Assembly (NCBI GenBank): GCA_903902705.1
Contig: CAIUVX010000176.1
Coordinates: 1-61,131 of the forward strand
Source: an uncultured Methylococcales bacterium
GTDB taxonomy: Bacteria; Pseudomonadota; Gammaproteobacteria; Methylococcales; Methylomonadaceae
Length of the DNA stretch: 61,131 bases
Reading direction: 5' to 3'
Of this stretch, positions 19,152-30,035 are shown piece after piece. The notes under the pieces were generated by a model, which was given only the letters and a program-made list of their open reading frames with translations, did no database searches and had not been told where the DNA came from. The first letter of the stretch is position 1; every line of letters begins with the position of its first letter. Position numbers and translations under genes: made by a program.

Positions 19152-19874
19152 GTGGATAACAGCAAAATAGGGCATCATATCTCTGAGCAATTCAACAAAG
19201 AATTGGAAGATATACGCAATAAAGTCTTAACAATGGGCGGCTTAGTTGAACAGCAAATAGAGCTGGCAATTCAAGCGTTTGCCACAGGTGATGCAGAACT
19301 CGCTGAAATGGTCATTAAGCAAGACCATCAAGTTGACACACTAGAAATGGCAATTGATTTGGAATGTACCCAAATTTTAGCCCTACGCCAACCAACAGCA
19401 TTTGATCTACGCTTATTATTGACCGTCCTTAAGATTATTAATGAATTAGAAATCATTGGTGATTTAGCGGAACGCATTGCCAAAATAGCTATTCAGCTTT
19501 CTGATGGTGAGAGTAAAGCAAACCACTACCACGAATTGCAGCACATGAGTGATTTAGTCAAAGATATGCTACATGGTGCATTAGATGCGTTTGCCAGAAT
19601 GTCTATTGAAGATATTACCCTGATTACAGGGCGTGATGATAATGTTGATAGAGAATACAACAGCATTGTTCGCCAGCTCATCACCCGCATGATGGAAGAC
19701 CCCAGAAACATCACCCGTACTCTAAACGTCCTGTGGACAGTACGCGCAGTTGAGCGGATTGGCGACCACGCTTGTTATATCTGCGAACATTTGATTTTTA
19801 TGATTAAAGGTGAAGCCGTGCGCCATTTAACTCAGTCTGAACTGGAAGAAAAGTTAAATGCTAAACCGCTATAA
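19152..19874 (+). CDS. phoU: PhoU, phosphate signalling regulator
   Basis: A 240-residue all-helical protein with two PhoU repeats (about 20-110 and 120-220), each carrying the acidic metal-binding motif (IGDLAERIAKIA and ERIGDHACYICEH). PhoU links PstB to the PhoR/PhoB two-component system and prevents toxic phosphate uptake. Translation starts at GTG 19152 behind AGGAG (19141-19145). It is the last gene of the pst operon. A MITE-like element begins about 40 nt downstream. Confidence 0.92.
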   Translation: MDNSKIGHHISEQFNKELEDIRNKVLTMGGLVEQQIELAIQAFATGDAELAEMVIKQDHQVDTLEMAIDLECTQILALRQPTAFDLRLLLTVLKIINELEIIGDLAERIAKIAIQLSDGESKANHYHELQHMSDLVKDMLHGALDAFARMSIEDITLITGRDDNVDREYNSIVRQLITRMMEDPRNITRTLNVLWTVRAVERIGDHACYICEHLIFMIKGEAVRHLTQSELEEKLNAKPL

Positions 19875-19911
19875 ACGCACATAAGTTCTTAGCAAAAAGT
19901 ACAGTATGAAC

Positions 19912-20097
19912 AACAGATACCATCCCTTAAAGGCACAGGTATCTACACAAATTTTTTATCATTTAGATTTAAATCGCGAGCAAGGCTCGCTCCTACTCCT
20001 ACAGGTTTTTGATGTGTGATAACAGAAATTCTGTAGGAGCGGCTCTTAGCCGCGAAAACTGTGTAGATACTAATGCCTTAAAGGGATGGTATCTGTT
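19912..20097. mobile_element. MITE-like element, 186 bp with long terminal inverted repeats
   Basis: The left end (19912-19948, starting AACAGATACCATCCCTTAAA) and right end (20060-20097, ending TTAAAGGGATGGTATCTGTT) are inverted repeats of about 37 bp with few differences. Inside lies a second inverted pair: TCGCGAGCAAGGCTCGCTCC with CTAC, and GTAGGAGCGGCTCTTAGCCG with CGA, each itself a hairpin of the REP type seen in many gammaproteobacteria. No reading frame fits. It lies in the 270-bp gap between phoU and the gene at 20145, is non-autonomous, and no transposase is in the window. Confidence 0.7.
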
Positions 20098-20144
20098 TTT
20101 AAACATTGACAGATTTACCCGCTAACTTTTTAATCCATCAATTA

Positions 20145-20531
20145 TTATTTTTTATTAAAATAATAATAACCGCCGTATTTTCCTTTCAGCGTCATATTAT
20201 TATCGTCTTTTTCTACCACGGTATACAGTTCAAACCTGTTGCTGCCGACAATGGCAGTTTTTAATTTACCGTCTTCTATTACATAATCTACAGGTGGCTG
20301 GTCGTAATAAGTTCCTTCGCGAGGAATATGTAAGATTGTCACTTTGCCATTCTTAAATACCCAAGTATCTTCCCGATTAATGGCTTGCTTATCGGTTAAA
20401 GAGTTTTTAGTAGATTGTAACTTCCAAGTACCTTCCACTTCTTCTTTAGACTGCAAAGTAACATCAGCATAAACCGCACTTCCAAATACCGATAAAACCA
20501 ATAACAACGACGCTAGATTTATTTTTTTCAT
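20145..20531 (-). CDS. Secreted lipocalin-like protein, function unknown
   Basis: A 128-residue protein with a Sec signal peptide (MKKINLASLLLVLSVFGSAV then YA, cleaved around residue 23). The mature part opens with EEVEGTWKLQSTKNSL, then alternating beta strands ending YGGYYYFNKK. This 'G.W.l.s' opening resembles small bacterial lipocalin-like domains, but no residue proves it. Two in-frame ATGs lie 6 nt apart; I chose 20531 because GGAG lies 7 nt before it, while the upstream ATG is too close. It stands alone between the MITE-like element and a palindrome. Confidence 0.65.
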   Translation of the reverse strand: MKKINLASLLLVLSVFGSAVYADVTLQSKEEVEGTWKLQSTKNSLTDKQAINREDTWVFKNGKVTILHIPREGTYYDQPPVDYVIEDGKLKTAIVGSNRFELYTVVEKDDNNMTLKGKYGGYYYFNKK

Positions 20532-20639
20532 TATCATTCTCCTCTATTAAAATTAACTAATAACAGCATTCTACTCTACGCAGAAGAGAACGAAAGTATT
20601 ATTAATTAATTGTGTGTAAAACTTGTTATAGCGACATTA

Positions 20640-20673
20640 ATGACTGCCAGTCCTTTAAAGGACTGGCAGTCAT
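20640..20673. repeat. 34-bp perfect palindrome, copy 2 (intergenic)
   Basis: Arms ATGACTGCCAGTCC and GGACTGGCAGTCAT enclose TTTAAA, giving a fully self-complementary 34-mer. It lies between the lipocalin-like gene and the 3' end of the EAL-CBS-GGDEF gene, 31 nt past the latter's stop. It serves as the reference copy for the family. Confidence 0.9.
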
Positions 20674-20704
20674 ACTCAAAAGTAAAAACAACAGATTTAA
20701 CCAA

Positions 20705-22465
20705 TTATATGGCTGGATAATGTGTGTGATATTGAAGGCGTTTATTAACAAATAAACTATTACCATCAATTTTTTTCGCTTGTTTTTTTGTGCCAGCAGC
20801 CATATCGGCTATTTGTACATGGGATTGACACTGCGCTGTTGATGCTGGATCTACAATACCTATCGACAAACTTATGAGCGGATAAAAGCATTTATGCCCT
20901 GCCCTATTTTCAGTATGTATTCCACCCACTTTTACATCTTCATCCTTATAATAACTTGGAACAATGTTTTGAAATGTATCTAATATTATTTTACAGCACT
21001 CCAACCAGTCATCATCAATGAAAATAACAATAAAATCATCACCACCTATATGCCCCACTTGCCCTTTTTCTGGCGGAATAAACTGTGACAGTATATTAGC
21101 AACTACTTTGATAATATTATCTCCTGCATCGTAGCCGTAAATATCATTAAAGGGTTTAAAATTATCTAAATCGAAATAAGCAACACAAAAAGGGATTTTT
21201 TTTGCTAGTAATTGATTCATTTGTTCATTAATAGGCACACTACCTGGTAATAATGTCAGAGGATTAGCGTATCTAGCACTCTCAATTTGTTGACGTGTAA
21301 TTTCCGCAAGTAAATCTATTATCGTGGCTATACCCATATATTCACCATTACGCGTGATAATAAATGCTGCATCATTTCGCATTTCAGAGGTTATTTTTTT
21401 ACTAACTGCCTGAATAGAGACTTCTTGATCGATACTTAAGGAGGTTTTGTCGAGAAATAGTTTTATCGGTTTTTTTCCATATAATTCTAACCCGTAACGA
21501 CTGGCAAATAATTTAGAAAGAAACAGGTCTCGATAAATAATACCTATTGCGACACAATTATCAACTAACGGTAAAATAGTTAAATTACTATTACGCTGAA
21601 ACACAGACATCACCTCATTGATGGGCGTTTCTGATGAAACTGAAGGAATCAATTTAGTAATATGGGATACCGCTTTAAAAGGGTTTATTAACACACTGTC
21701 AATATCATTAGAAACAAATAATAAGCTATCAATTTTTTCCAATGGAATAAATGCGGGTCTTGCAAAGTAATAACCTTGAGCATGGGTAACACCAAGATTA
21801 ACTATCGCTTTAAATTCATTTTCAGTTTCGATACCTTCAGCGATCACATTACAATGCAAAGAACTGGCTATATTTTGAATAGAGCGAACAAAGTTTAATT
21901 TAACAGGATCAGTATCAATGCCACGAATAAAATGATTATCTATTTTTATATATTCAGGTAATAACTCTGACCACAATCTTAATCCTGAATAACCCGCACC
22001 TAAATCATCCAGTGCTATCTGAAAGCCCATTTTTCGATAATGTAAAACCGCATGATTCATTAACTCATAATTATCGGTTGGTTGATGCTCCGTTAATTCT
22101 ATAACGATAGAATGTGGATCAACACCAAATTTATTTAATAATTTAAGTGTTATCCCTGTTTTGAATTTTGGATTTAATAATACTGAAGGACTGACATTAA
22201 TAAATAATTTTTCCCTAAGACCCAAACTGGCATAGCGTTGTATAGTCAGTTCACGACAAATAAATTCAAGTTTTGTCGTTAAATTAAAACGTTGAGCGGT
22301 ATCGAATAAATTAAAGGCACTGTGTAATGGGCTATCGGATGGCCCTCGAATTAAAGCTTCATAACCGATTATTTTTTTTTGTATTAAAGAAACAATTGGC
22401 TGAAAATAAGGCGTTAATTTTTCACCATCGAGAATAGCGATTAATTCTTTATGTAAACTAGACAT
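20705..22465 (-). CDS. EAL-CBS-GGDEF cyclic-di-GMP signalling protein
   Basis: A cytoplasmic 586-residue protein with an uncommon domain order: EAL first (about 1-245), paired CBS domains (about 265-395), GGDEF last (about 405-575). The EAL domain keeps the residues for c-di-GMP hydrolysis: Glu 36 in YEALIRG, Asn in FINVSP, Glu in VIELTEH, the Asp pair in ALDDLGAGYSG, Lys in IKIDNHFI, and IAEGIE. The GGDEF motif is GGDDF (474-478), so cyclase activity is uncertain. CBS pairs usually bind adenine nucleotides and could couple energy state to c-di-GMP turnover. No membrane segment is present. It is monocistronic, downstream of ligA across a hairpin. A functional link to the Pil-Chp and PilZ genes here is inference. 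Confidence 0.88.
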   Translation of the reverse strand: MSSLHKELIAILDGEKLTPYFQPIVSLIQKKIIGYEALIRGPSDSPLHSAFNLFDTAQRFNLTTKLEFICRELTIQRYASLGLREKLFINVSPSVLLNPKFKTGITLKLLNKFGVDPHSIVIELTEHQPTDNYELMNHAVLHYRKMGFQIALDDLGAGYSGLRLWSELLPEYIKIDNHFIRGIDTDPVKLNFVRSIQNIASSLHCNVIAEGIETENEFKAIVNLGVTHAQGYYFARPAFIPLEKIDSLLFVSNDIDSVLINPFKAVSHITKLIPSVSSETPINEVMSVFQRNSNLTILPLVDNCVAIGIIYRDLFLSKLFASRYGLELYGKKPIKLFLDKTSLSIDQEVSIQAVSKKITSEMRNDAAFIITRNGEYMGIATIIDLLAEITRQQIESARYANPLTLLPGSVPINEQMNQLLAKKIPFCVAYFDLDNFKPFNDIYGYDAGDNIIKVVANILSQFIPPEKGQVGHIGGDDFIVIFIDDDWLECCKIILDTFQNIVPSYYKDEDVKVGGIHTENRAGHKCFYPLISLSIGIVDPASTAQCQSHVQIADMAAGTKKQAKKIDGNSLFVNKRLQYHTHYPAI

Positions 22466-22561
22466 TATGAATTTTTATGGGTTATGAATAAACGAGCATA
22501 GTTTTTTTTTGTTACATTAATATGACATCACTATTTTTAGTGTGTCATTATTTTTTGTGGC

Positions 22562-22580
22562 GGCACGACAGATTCGTGCC
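22562..22580 (-). terminator. Hairpin between ligA and the EAL-GGDEF gene
   Basis: GGCACGA (22562-22568) pairs perfectly with TCGTGCC (22574-22580). On the minus strand it lies 19 nt past the ligA stop, where a terminator is expected. No T-run follows immediately, so it may be a REP-type hairpin. Confidence 0.4.
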
Positions 22581-22598
22581 ATGCGGATAAATTTACAT

Positions 22599-24599
<2,001 letters not shown>

Positions 24600-24658
24600 T
24601 CAAGCCTCCAAGTGAGTAATAAGCTGGCGTATAAAAACAGATTTTTATACTCCAGAAC

Positions 24659-25339
24659 TTACAAGCTATGACGAATGGCTTTTACGGTCGCCTCGGTCAA
24701 TGGGTGTCTTTGGTGATCCCATATATCGCCTTCTAGCTCTATCGCTAACATACGAATCGTTTCTACATAGTCATCAAATACAGTGAGTGCATCATCTAAG
24801 GCATTGGGCTGCATAAAAAATACAATACCTGGGCAGTAAAAATTTTCTAAATTACTACTAGGAAATGTACCTGGTTCTACCATACAGGCAACACCAAAAT
24901 CGACCAATTGATTAGCATCTATGCGTTCAAATATTTTTAAATTGCCATATTTAAGCCCTGCTATTCTAAATGCACGAATTAAATCCAGCCCATTAAAACC
25001 TTCTGCTGCTCTGGCTGCCAAACAAAATTGAATAATATCGGGGGTAATAAGACGCGGCTGAACAGGAGTAGAATCATCATCTTCCTCGTCATCTTCGTCT
25101 GTCGAATAATAGCTCTCTGGTGGATTAGCAATTGCAGAGCCTAAAGGTTCAATATATTCTTCATCCTCGTCATCGTCACTGTTTTCTGAATCATTACGCG
25201 ACTTCTGTATTTCGCGGTCGTCATCAAAATCCATGTCTCGTTGTGATTTTTTGTCTTTCAAATAACCCCAAGTCAACATGGCAATGACAATAATCAGCCC
25301 CGTGGCAATAATTACAATTCTTAGTATTTCTTTGTCCAT
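24659..25339 (-). CDS. zipA: ZipA cell-division protein with acidic linker
   Basis: An inner-membrane anchor for FtsZ, 226 residues compared with 328 in E. coli. Membrane helix: residues 5-25 (LRIVIIATGLIIVIAMLTWG). A linker of about 65 residues follows, very rich in Asp, Glu and Ser rather than the Pro/Gln-rich linker of E. coli. The FtsZ-binding domain starts near residue 90 (QPRLITPDIIQFCLAARAAE) and includes NLENFYCPGIVFFMQPNALD. The start overlaps the smc stop by 1 nt (TAATG), and ligA follows 62 nt later. Confidence 0.85.
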   Translation of the reverse strand: MDKEILRIVIIATGLIIVIAMLTWGYLKDKKSQRDMDFDDDREIQKSRNDSENSDDDEDEEYIEPLGSAIANPPESYYSTDEDDEEDDDSTPVQPRLITPDIIQFCLAARAAEGFNGLDLIRAFRIAGLKYGNLKIFERIDANQLVDFGVACMVEPGTFPSSNLENFYCPGIVFFMQPNALDDALTVFDDYVETIRMLAIELEGDIWDHQRHPLTEATVKAIRHSL

Positions 25340-28300
25340 TAGATTTCCGCCATTGTGATTGCCGCTTGAATATCAACCGCGACCATTCGCGAAACACCTG
25401 GCTCTTTCATGGTAACACCTGCTAACTGCTTTGAAATTTCCATTGTAACCTTGTTATGTGAAATATATAAAAACTGCACTGTCGCGGACATTTCTTCAAC
25501 CATTTTTGAAAACCGTCCAACATTCGCATCATCCAATGGTGCGTCAACTTCGTCTAATAAGCAAAACGGCGCGGGATTGAGTTCAAAAATTGAAAATACC
25601 AATGCCACTGCTGTTAATGCTTTTTCGCCACCCGATAATAAATGAATACTGCTATTTTTTTTTCCTGGCGGTCTGGCAATAATAGTAACACCTGATTCTA
25701 ACAAATCTTGTTCAGTTAATTCTAAATAAGCTTGCCCACCTCCAAATAATTTTGGAAATTTTTCTTGTAAGCCGTGGTTTATTTTATCGAATGTTTCCTT
25801 AAAACGTAACCGACTTTCTTTATCAATTTTACTAATTGCCAATTCTAAGGTTTGTAATGCCTCAATTAAATCGGCGTGTTGGGTATTTAAAAAGTCGATG
25901 CGCTCCGATTGTGCCTTATATTCTTCAATCGCGGTTAGATTAATCGACCCTAAACGCTCGATTTGTGTCGATAAATCATTTACTTTCTGTTTCCAAATAG
26001 ACTCTTGTGCTTGTTCAGGCAAGGTTTTTAACACTTGTTCAGCATTGGCATTCATTTCTTTGAGCTGTTCATTGACAGTTTGCCCACGCACTTTACTTTC
26101 TTGACATTCAAAGCGTAGTTTATCGAGAGCTTCTTTTTCGTTTTCTAAGGCTCTTTGTGCGCGGGTGTGTTGTTTGCTTAGTTCGGTGATGTCCGCTTCC
26201 AACGCGTCTTGAAACTGTCGCTGCTTTTTTAATCCTTGTTCCAGTTGATTTTTTTCAGCAGATTGCTCAGTAAGCAAGGTTTTTTGTTCAGCAAGTGTGA
26301 GACGAATTTGTTGCTGTTTATTTTCCAATTCAACGAGTCGCGCCACCGCTTGTTGATGTTGAAACTGTAGGCGTTCTATTTGTCGGCTGGTGATTGTTTC
26401 TGACGACCGTAATGAATCAATTTTCGCTTTCAGACTAAAAACTTGCTGCCTAGCTTCATTAACCGCATGGTCGGTTTGATGTTGTGAGGATTGCAGGGCT
26501 TGATTGGCTGTTTCTAACTGGCATCTGGTTTGTTCTTGCTCCGCCATACTGTCTTCGGCTTCAGCTTGCAACTCGCGGGTTTCGCTGATAGCTTCGCTGG
26601 TTTCATTGAGATGAACACTTAGTTCTTGTTGCTCATGGTTGATTTGTTGTAAGCGGCGGTGTTGCTGTTCTAATCTGGCAGATTGCGCACTGAGTTCTGA
26701 ATTTTTCAGTGACAGCTCCGTGCCTAATTGATTATTTTGTTGTGCGATGGAATCACGATTAAGTTCAGCGGCTTTTAGCGCGGCTTCGGTGTCAGCTAAC
26801 TGATCTTCAAAAGCCGCAATCTCTTGTTGCAACTGCTCTAGCTGTTGTTTAAACAAGCGTAATTGTTTCTCGCGTTGTAACACGCCTGTTTTATTATCTT
26901 TACTACGCTGAATTTTTAACCAGCCACTGCTTAGCCAAACACCATCACTGGTAATCACGGATTCATGAGCTTGCAATCCAGCCGCTAAACGCTGAGCAGT
27001 TTCCATATCATCAGCGCAATAAATGCCAGCCAACAAGCTGGATAAATCCCAAGGTGCGTGGACTTTAGTTAATAGCCTCGTCTGGTTAATGACTGCCAGT
27101 CCTTTGGAGGACTGGCAGTCATGGGGAGATATACCAATCACCGCCAATGATTCATCGATTAAACGCGGTAAATGTGGCAATATCGCGCCAATATCTTCCA
27201 AACAAATCGCCTCTAAATAACTGCCTAATACCGTTTCCACCGCTGTTTCCCAGCCAGTTTCAACTTCCAGATATTCAGCCAAACGTCCAGATTGCATTGC
27301 CACAGTCGGCATTTGTTCTAGCCAACTACTAAGATTTTTATTATCTTTGCCCATTGCGTGTTGCTGTAACAACTCCAACGAGGTGATTTTTCCTTTAAGC
27401 TGTTGCTGTTCGGAGCGGCGATGATGTAGCTCATCATGTAGTTGCTTGATGTGCTGGCGTTGCGCACCAATTTGTTGCTGTAATTGTTCGAGCTGCGCTT
27501 GCAAGTCTTCACGCTGAATTTCAATAAGCTCGATGCTGACTTCCAAGGATTCAATATCATCGGCTAAATCCGCTTCCGACAATTGCTCATGCTCTGCCAA
27601 TAACTTGTCTAAACGGCTTTGTAACTGCCGTTGTTGTTGCGCTAAATGTTCGCTACGCAATGCGTAGCTTACGGCTTGTTCTTTATAACGTGCGTGTTTA
27701 GCTTGATAGTCGTTCCATCGCGTTTGCCATGCGTGGCGTTGCTGTTGCGCATCTTGTTGAAAATCCAACAGGGTTTCTTGGCGTTCTTGTGCAACGGTGT
27801 AGTTTTCTTCCGCTTCGAGCAACGCTTGTTTAATATCTTCCAACGCTTGCCTATCGGTTTCCAACTCACTTAACGCAGAATCGGCTTGTTGCTGAGAGCG
27901 TCCAATGTCCAATACAGTGTCTTCATGAGTGCGTTCATCATGTTTAATCGCTTGCTCAATACTACCTAATTCAGCAACGCTTTGATAATAATCGCCTTGA
28001 ATGTCGTTAAATTGTTGTTGCTGGGTTTTGTATTCAGTGCGTTTCACTTCTAAATGGCTATCGACATCACGCACTTCGACAAATAAACGATTATGTTCAA
28101 TGGCAACTTTTTGTAATTGTATCTCTAATTGAGCGGCAGCTTGTTGATAGGCTTGCCAACGCATTGCCAACAATTCGGTCTTAAATTGTCGTTCTTGCTG
28201 TCTAAGCTCGGTATATTTTTCGGCTTTTTCGGCTTGTTTTTGCAGGTGCTTGATTTGCTTTTCCACTTCATCACGCAAATCATCCAAGCGTTCCAAATTG

Positions 28301-28866
28301 TCGCGGGTGTTGCGCATTCGGGTTTCGGTCTCACTGCGGCGTTCTTTGTATTTTGAAATGCCAGCAGCTTCTTCGATATGAACACGCAACTCGTCGGGCT
28401 TGGCTTCCACCATACGCGAGATTGTGCCTTGTTCGATAATTGCATAACTGCGCGAACCCAAGCCTGTGCCTAAAAACAAATCGGTAATGTCTTTACGCCG
28501 ACAGCGTGAACCATTCAGCCAATACACTGACAAGCCATCACGGCTAACCTGCCGCTTAATGGCAATGGTGTCGTATTCTGCATATTCGCCGCCGATTTTA
28601 CCTTCGGTATTATTAAACACTAATTCGACTGACGCAGTGCTGACGGGTTTACGAGTAGACGAACCATTAAAAATGACATCCGCCATATTACCGCCGCGCA
28701 AATGTTTAGCTGAACTTTCGCCCATTACCCAACGCACGGCATCAATAATATTCGATTTACCGCAACCATTCGGACCTACGATAGCCGTTAGATTGCTAGT
28801 AATAGGAATAACCGTGTGATCGACAAATGATTTAAAACCCGAAAGTTTTATTTTTTCCAACTTCAT
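25339..28866 (-). CDS. smc: SMC chromosome-partition ATPase with palindrome insertion in the hinge
   Basis: Structural maintenance of chromosomes protein, 1175 residues. Walker A lies in VGPNGCGKSNIIDAVRWVMG; long coiled coils span about 170-510 and 680-1010. The hinge is about 515-660. The C-terminal head carries the signature LLSGGEKALTAVALVFSIFE and Walker B FCLLDEVDAPLDDANV. It is the core of bacterial condensin, usually working with ScpA and ScpB, which are not in this window. Within the hinge, residues about 582-593 (HDCQSSKGLAVI) are encoded by a copy of the 34-bp palindrome, read without a stop. It is first in smc-zipA-ligA and divergent from holB across 186 nt. Confidence 0.95.
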   Translation of the reverse strand: MKLEKIKLSGFKSFVDHTVIPITSNLTAIVGPNGCGKSNIIDAVRWVMGESSAKHLRGGNMADVIFNGSSTRKPVSTASVELVFNNTEGKIGGEYAEYDTIAIKRQVSRDGLSVYWLNGSRCRRKDITDLFLGTGLGSRSYAIIEQGTISRMVEAKPDELRVHIEEAAGISKYKERRSETETRMRNTRDNLERLDDLRDEVEKQIKHLQKQAEKAEKYTELRQQERQFKTELLAMRWQAYQQAAAQLEIQLQKVAIEHNRLFVEVRDVDSHLEVKRTEYKTQQQQFNDIQGDYYQSVAELGSIEQAIKHDERTHEDTVLDIGRSQQQADSALSELETDRQALEDIKQALLEAEENYTVAQERQETLLDFQQDAQQQRHAWQTRWNDYQAKHARYKEQAVSYALRSEHLAQQQRQLQSRLDKLLAEHEQLSEADLADDIESLEVSIELIEIQREDLQAQLEQLQQQIGAQRQHIKQLHDELHHRRSEQQQLKGKITSLELLQQHAMGKDNKNLSSWLEQMPTVAMQSGRLAEYLEVETGWETAVETVLGSYLEAICLEDIGAILPHLPRLIDESLAVIGISPHDCQSSKGLAVINQTRLLTKVHAPWDLSSLLAGIYCADDMETAQRLAAGLQAHESVITSDGVWLSSGWLKIQRSKDNKTGVLQREKQLRLFKQQLEQLQQEIAAFEDQLADTEAALKAAELNRDSIAQQNNQLGTELSLKNSELSAQSARLEQQHRRLQQINHEQQELSVHLNETSEAISETRELQAEAEDSMAEQEQTRCQLETANQALQSSQHQTDHAVNEARQQVFSLKAKIDSLRSSETITSRQIERLQFQHQQAVARLVELENKQQQIRLTLAEQKTLLTEQSAEKNQLEQGLKKQRQFQDALEADITELSKQHTRAQRALENEKEALDKLRFECQESKVRGQTVNEQLKEMNANAEQVLKTLPEQAQESIWKQKVNDLSTQIERLGSINLTAIEEYKAQSERIDFLNTQHADLIEALQTLELAISKIDKESRLRFKETFDKINHGLQEKFPKLFGGGQAYLELTEQDLLESGVTIIARPPGKKNSSIHLLSGGEKALTAVALVFSIFELNPAPFCLLDEVDAPLDDANVGRFSKMVEEMSATVQFLYISHNKVTMEISKQLAGVTMKEPGVSRMVAVDIQAAITMAEI
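27089..27122. repeat. 34-bp palindrome, copy 3, inside the smc coding sequence
   Basis: Arms ATGACTGCCAGTCC and GGACTGGCAGTCAT are intact; the centre is TTTGGA instead of TTTAAA. In the smc frame it is read as HDCQSSKGLAVI. That is a different frame from copy 1, and both avoid the frame containing TGA and TAA. Confidence 0.9.
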
Positions 28867-29052
28867 GGAGAACGAATGGGCAGTTAAACAGTTGGGTATT
28901 ATCTATGATAGTGGACGTAGTTTCGACTGTTTTCTGTTCTGCCACGAAAAACACCAAAAACATAGTGTGTGCATAGCTTGATGGTATTTTCAGGAAATTT
29001 GTTACGCATGATTTATAATCTTACCAACTTTTTTAACTCTCTTTGCTAGAAC

Positions 29053-30034
29053 ATGACCACACTTCCTTGGCAACACTCGCACTGGACACATTTACACAGT
29101 TACATTCAGCAACAGCGCATTCCACAAGCTTTATTGATTACAGGCGGTAAAGGCGTTGGTAAAATGGAGCTTGCCAAACAGTTTGCTGGCGCATTATTGT
29201 GTGAACAGCCAAACGCTGATAGTCATGCCTGTGGGCATTGTCATAGTTGTTTGTTGCTAAAGGCACAAACCCATCCTGATTTTATGTTGCTGCAACCCGA
29301 TGAAGGTAAAACCAGCATTGCAATTGACCAAATTCGTAGCTTAATCACTAAACTCAACCTCAAACCGCAGTTTGAACGCTATCGGGTGGTGATTCTTAAC
29401 CCAGCAGACAAGCTTAATAACGCCTCTGCTAATGCGTTTTTAAAATGCTTAGAAGAACCTAACGAACGCACCGTCATTGTGTTAATCAGCGAAAGACAGA
29501 GCAAACTCCCTGCAACGATTCGCAGTCGTTGTCAAAAATTAGCCATTGCCATGCCCGATAAAAACTACAGTGTTGAGCTGGTTAAAAACTCAATCCGTAA
29601 AAGACGACACTGCCGTGTTATTAGGATTGGCACAAGGTGCGCCGTTATTGGCATTAAATTATGCTAAAGACGGAACACTTGCTGTGCGTAATGAATGTTT
29701 TAAACAGTGGCTAGAGGTTGCAAAACGCCAAACTCACCCGATATTGATTGCTGAACAGTGGCTTAAGCTACCTGAAACGCCATTATTATTTTGGCTAACG
29801 TCTTGGGTGGTGGATTTAATTAAATGTGCTTATCAAAATCATGCCGATAGCTTGTATAATCCAGATTTACACACGCAGTTACAGGGCTTGACGCAATCGC
29901 TCTCACTAAAGGGATTGTATCGCTTGTACGATTTACTGTTACTCAGTCGAGCGCGATTAGAAACCCCCATCAATAAGCAATCGCTGTTTGAAGAAATTTT
30001 AATACAATGGTCTGAACTCAATCGGAGTCGTTAA
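29053..30034 (+). pseudogene. holB: HolB, DNA polymerase III delta-prime subunit, split by a frameshift
   Basis: The clamp-loader delta-prime gene lies in two frames. Frame 1 from ATG 29053 has GGKGVGKMELAKQFAGALLC, the zinc-binding cysteines CEQPNADSHACGHCHSC, the segment NKLNLKPQFERYRVVI-type strand, AFLKCLEEPNERT and PATIRSRCQK, and would end at 29667 in a non-homologous tail. The rest continues one base on: WLKTQSVKDDTAVLLGLAQG, then APLLALNYA, to 30034. Removing one base near 29578 (GTTGAGCTGG) joins them as SVEWLKTQ, which fits the family's AVTWL-type stretch. HolB is essential in most bacteria, so a sequencing error is the simplest explanation; real decay or recoding is possible. pilZ follows 1 nt after. 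Confidence 0.8.
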
Positions 30035-30035
30035 A

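Noticed and set aside
29560-29600. Programmed frameshifting in holB
   Set aside because: No slippery heptamer, rare-codon stop or downstream pseudoknot is evident, and programmed shifts are known for dnaX rather than holB.
29546-30034. Treating the second holB frame as a separate gene
   Set aside because: Its first residues lie in the wrong frame for HolB and the remainder continues the HolB C-terminal domain exactly, so it is one gene with a frameshift.
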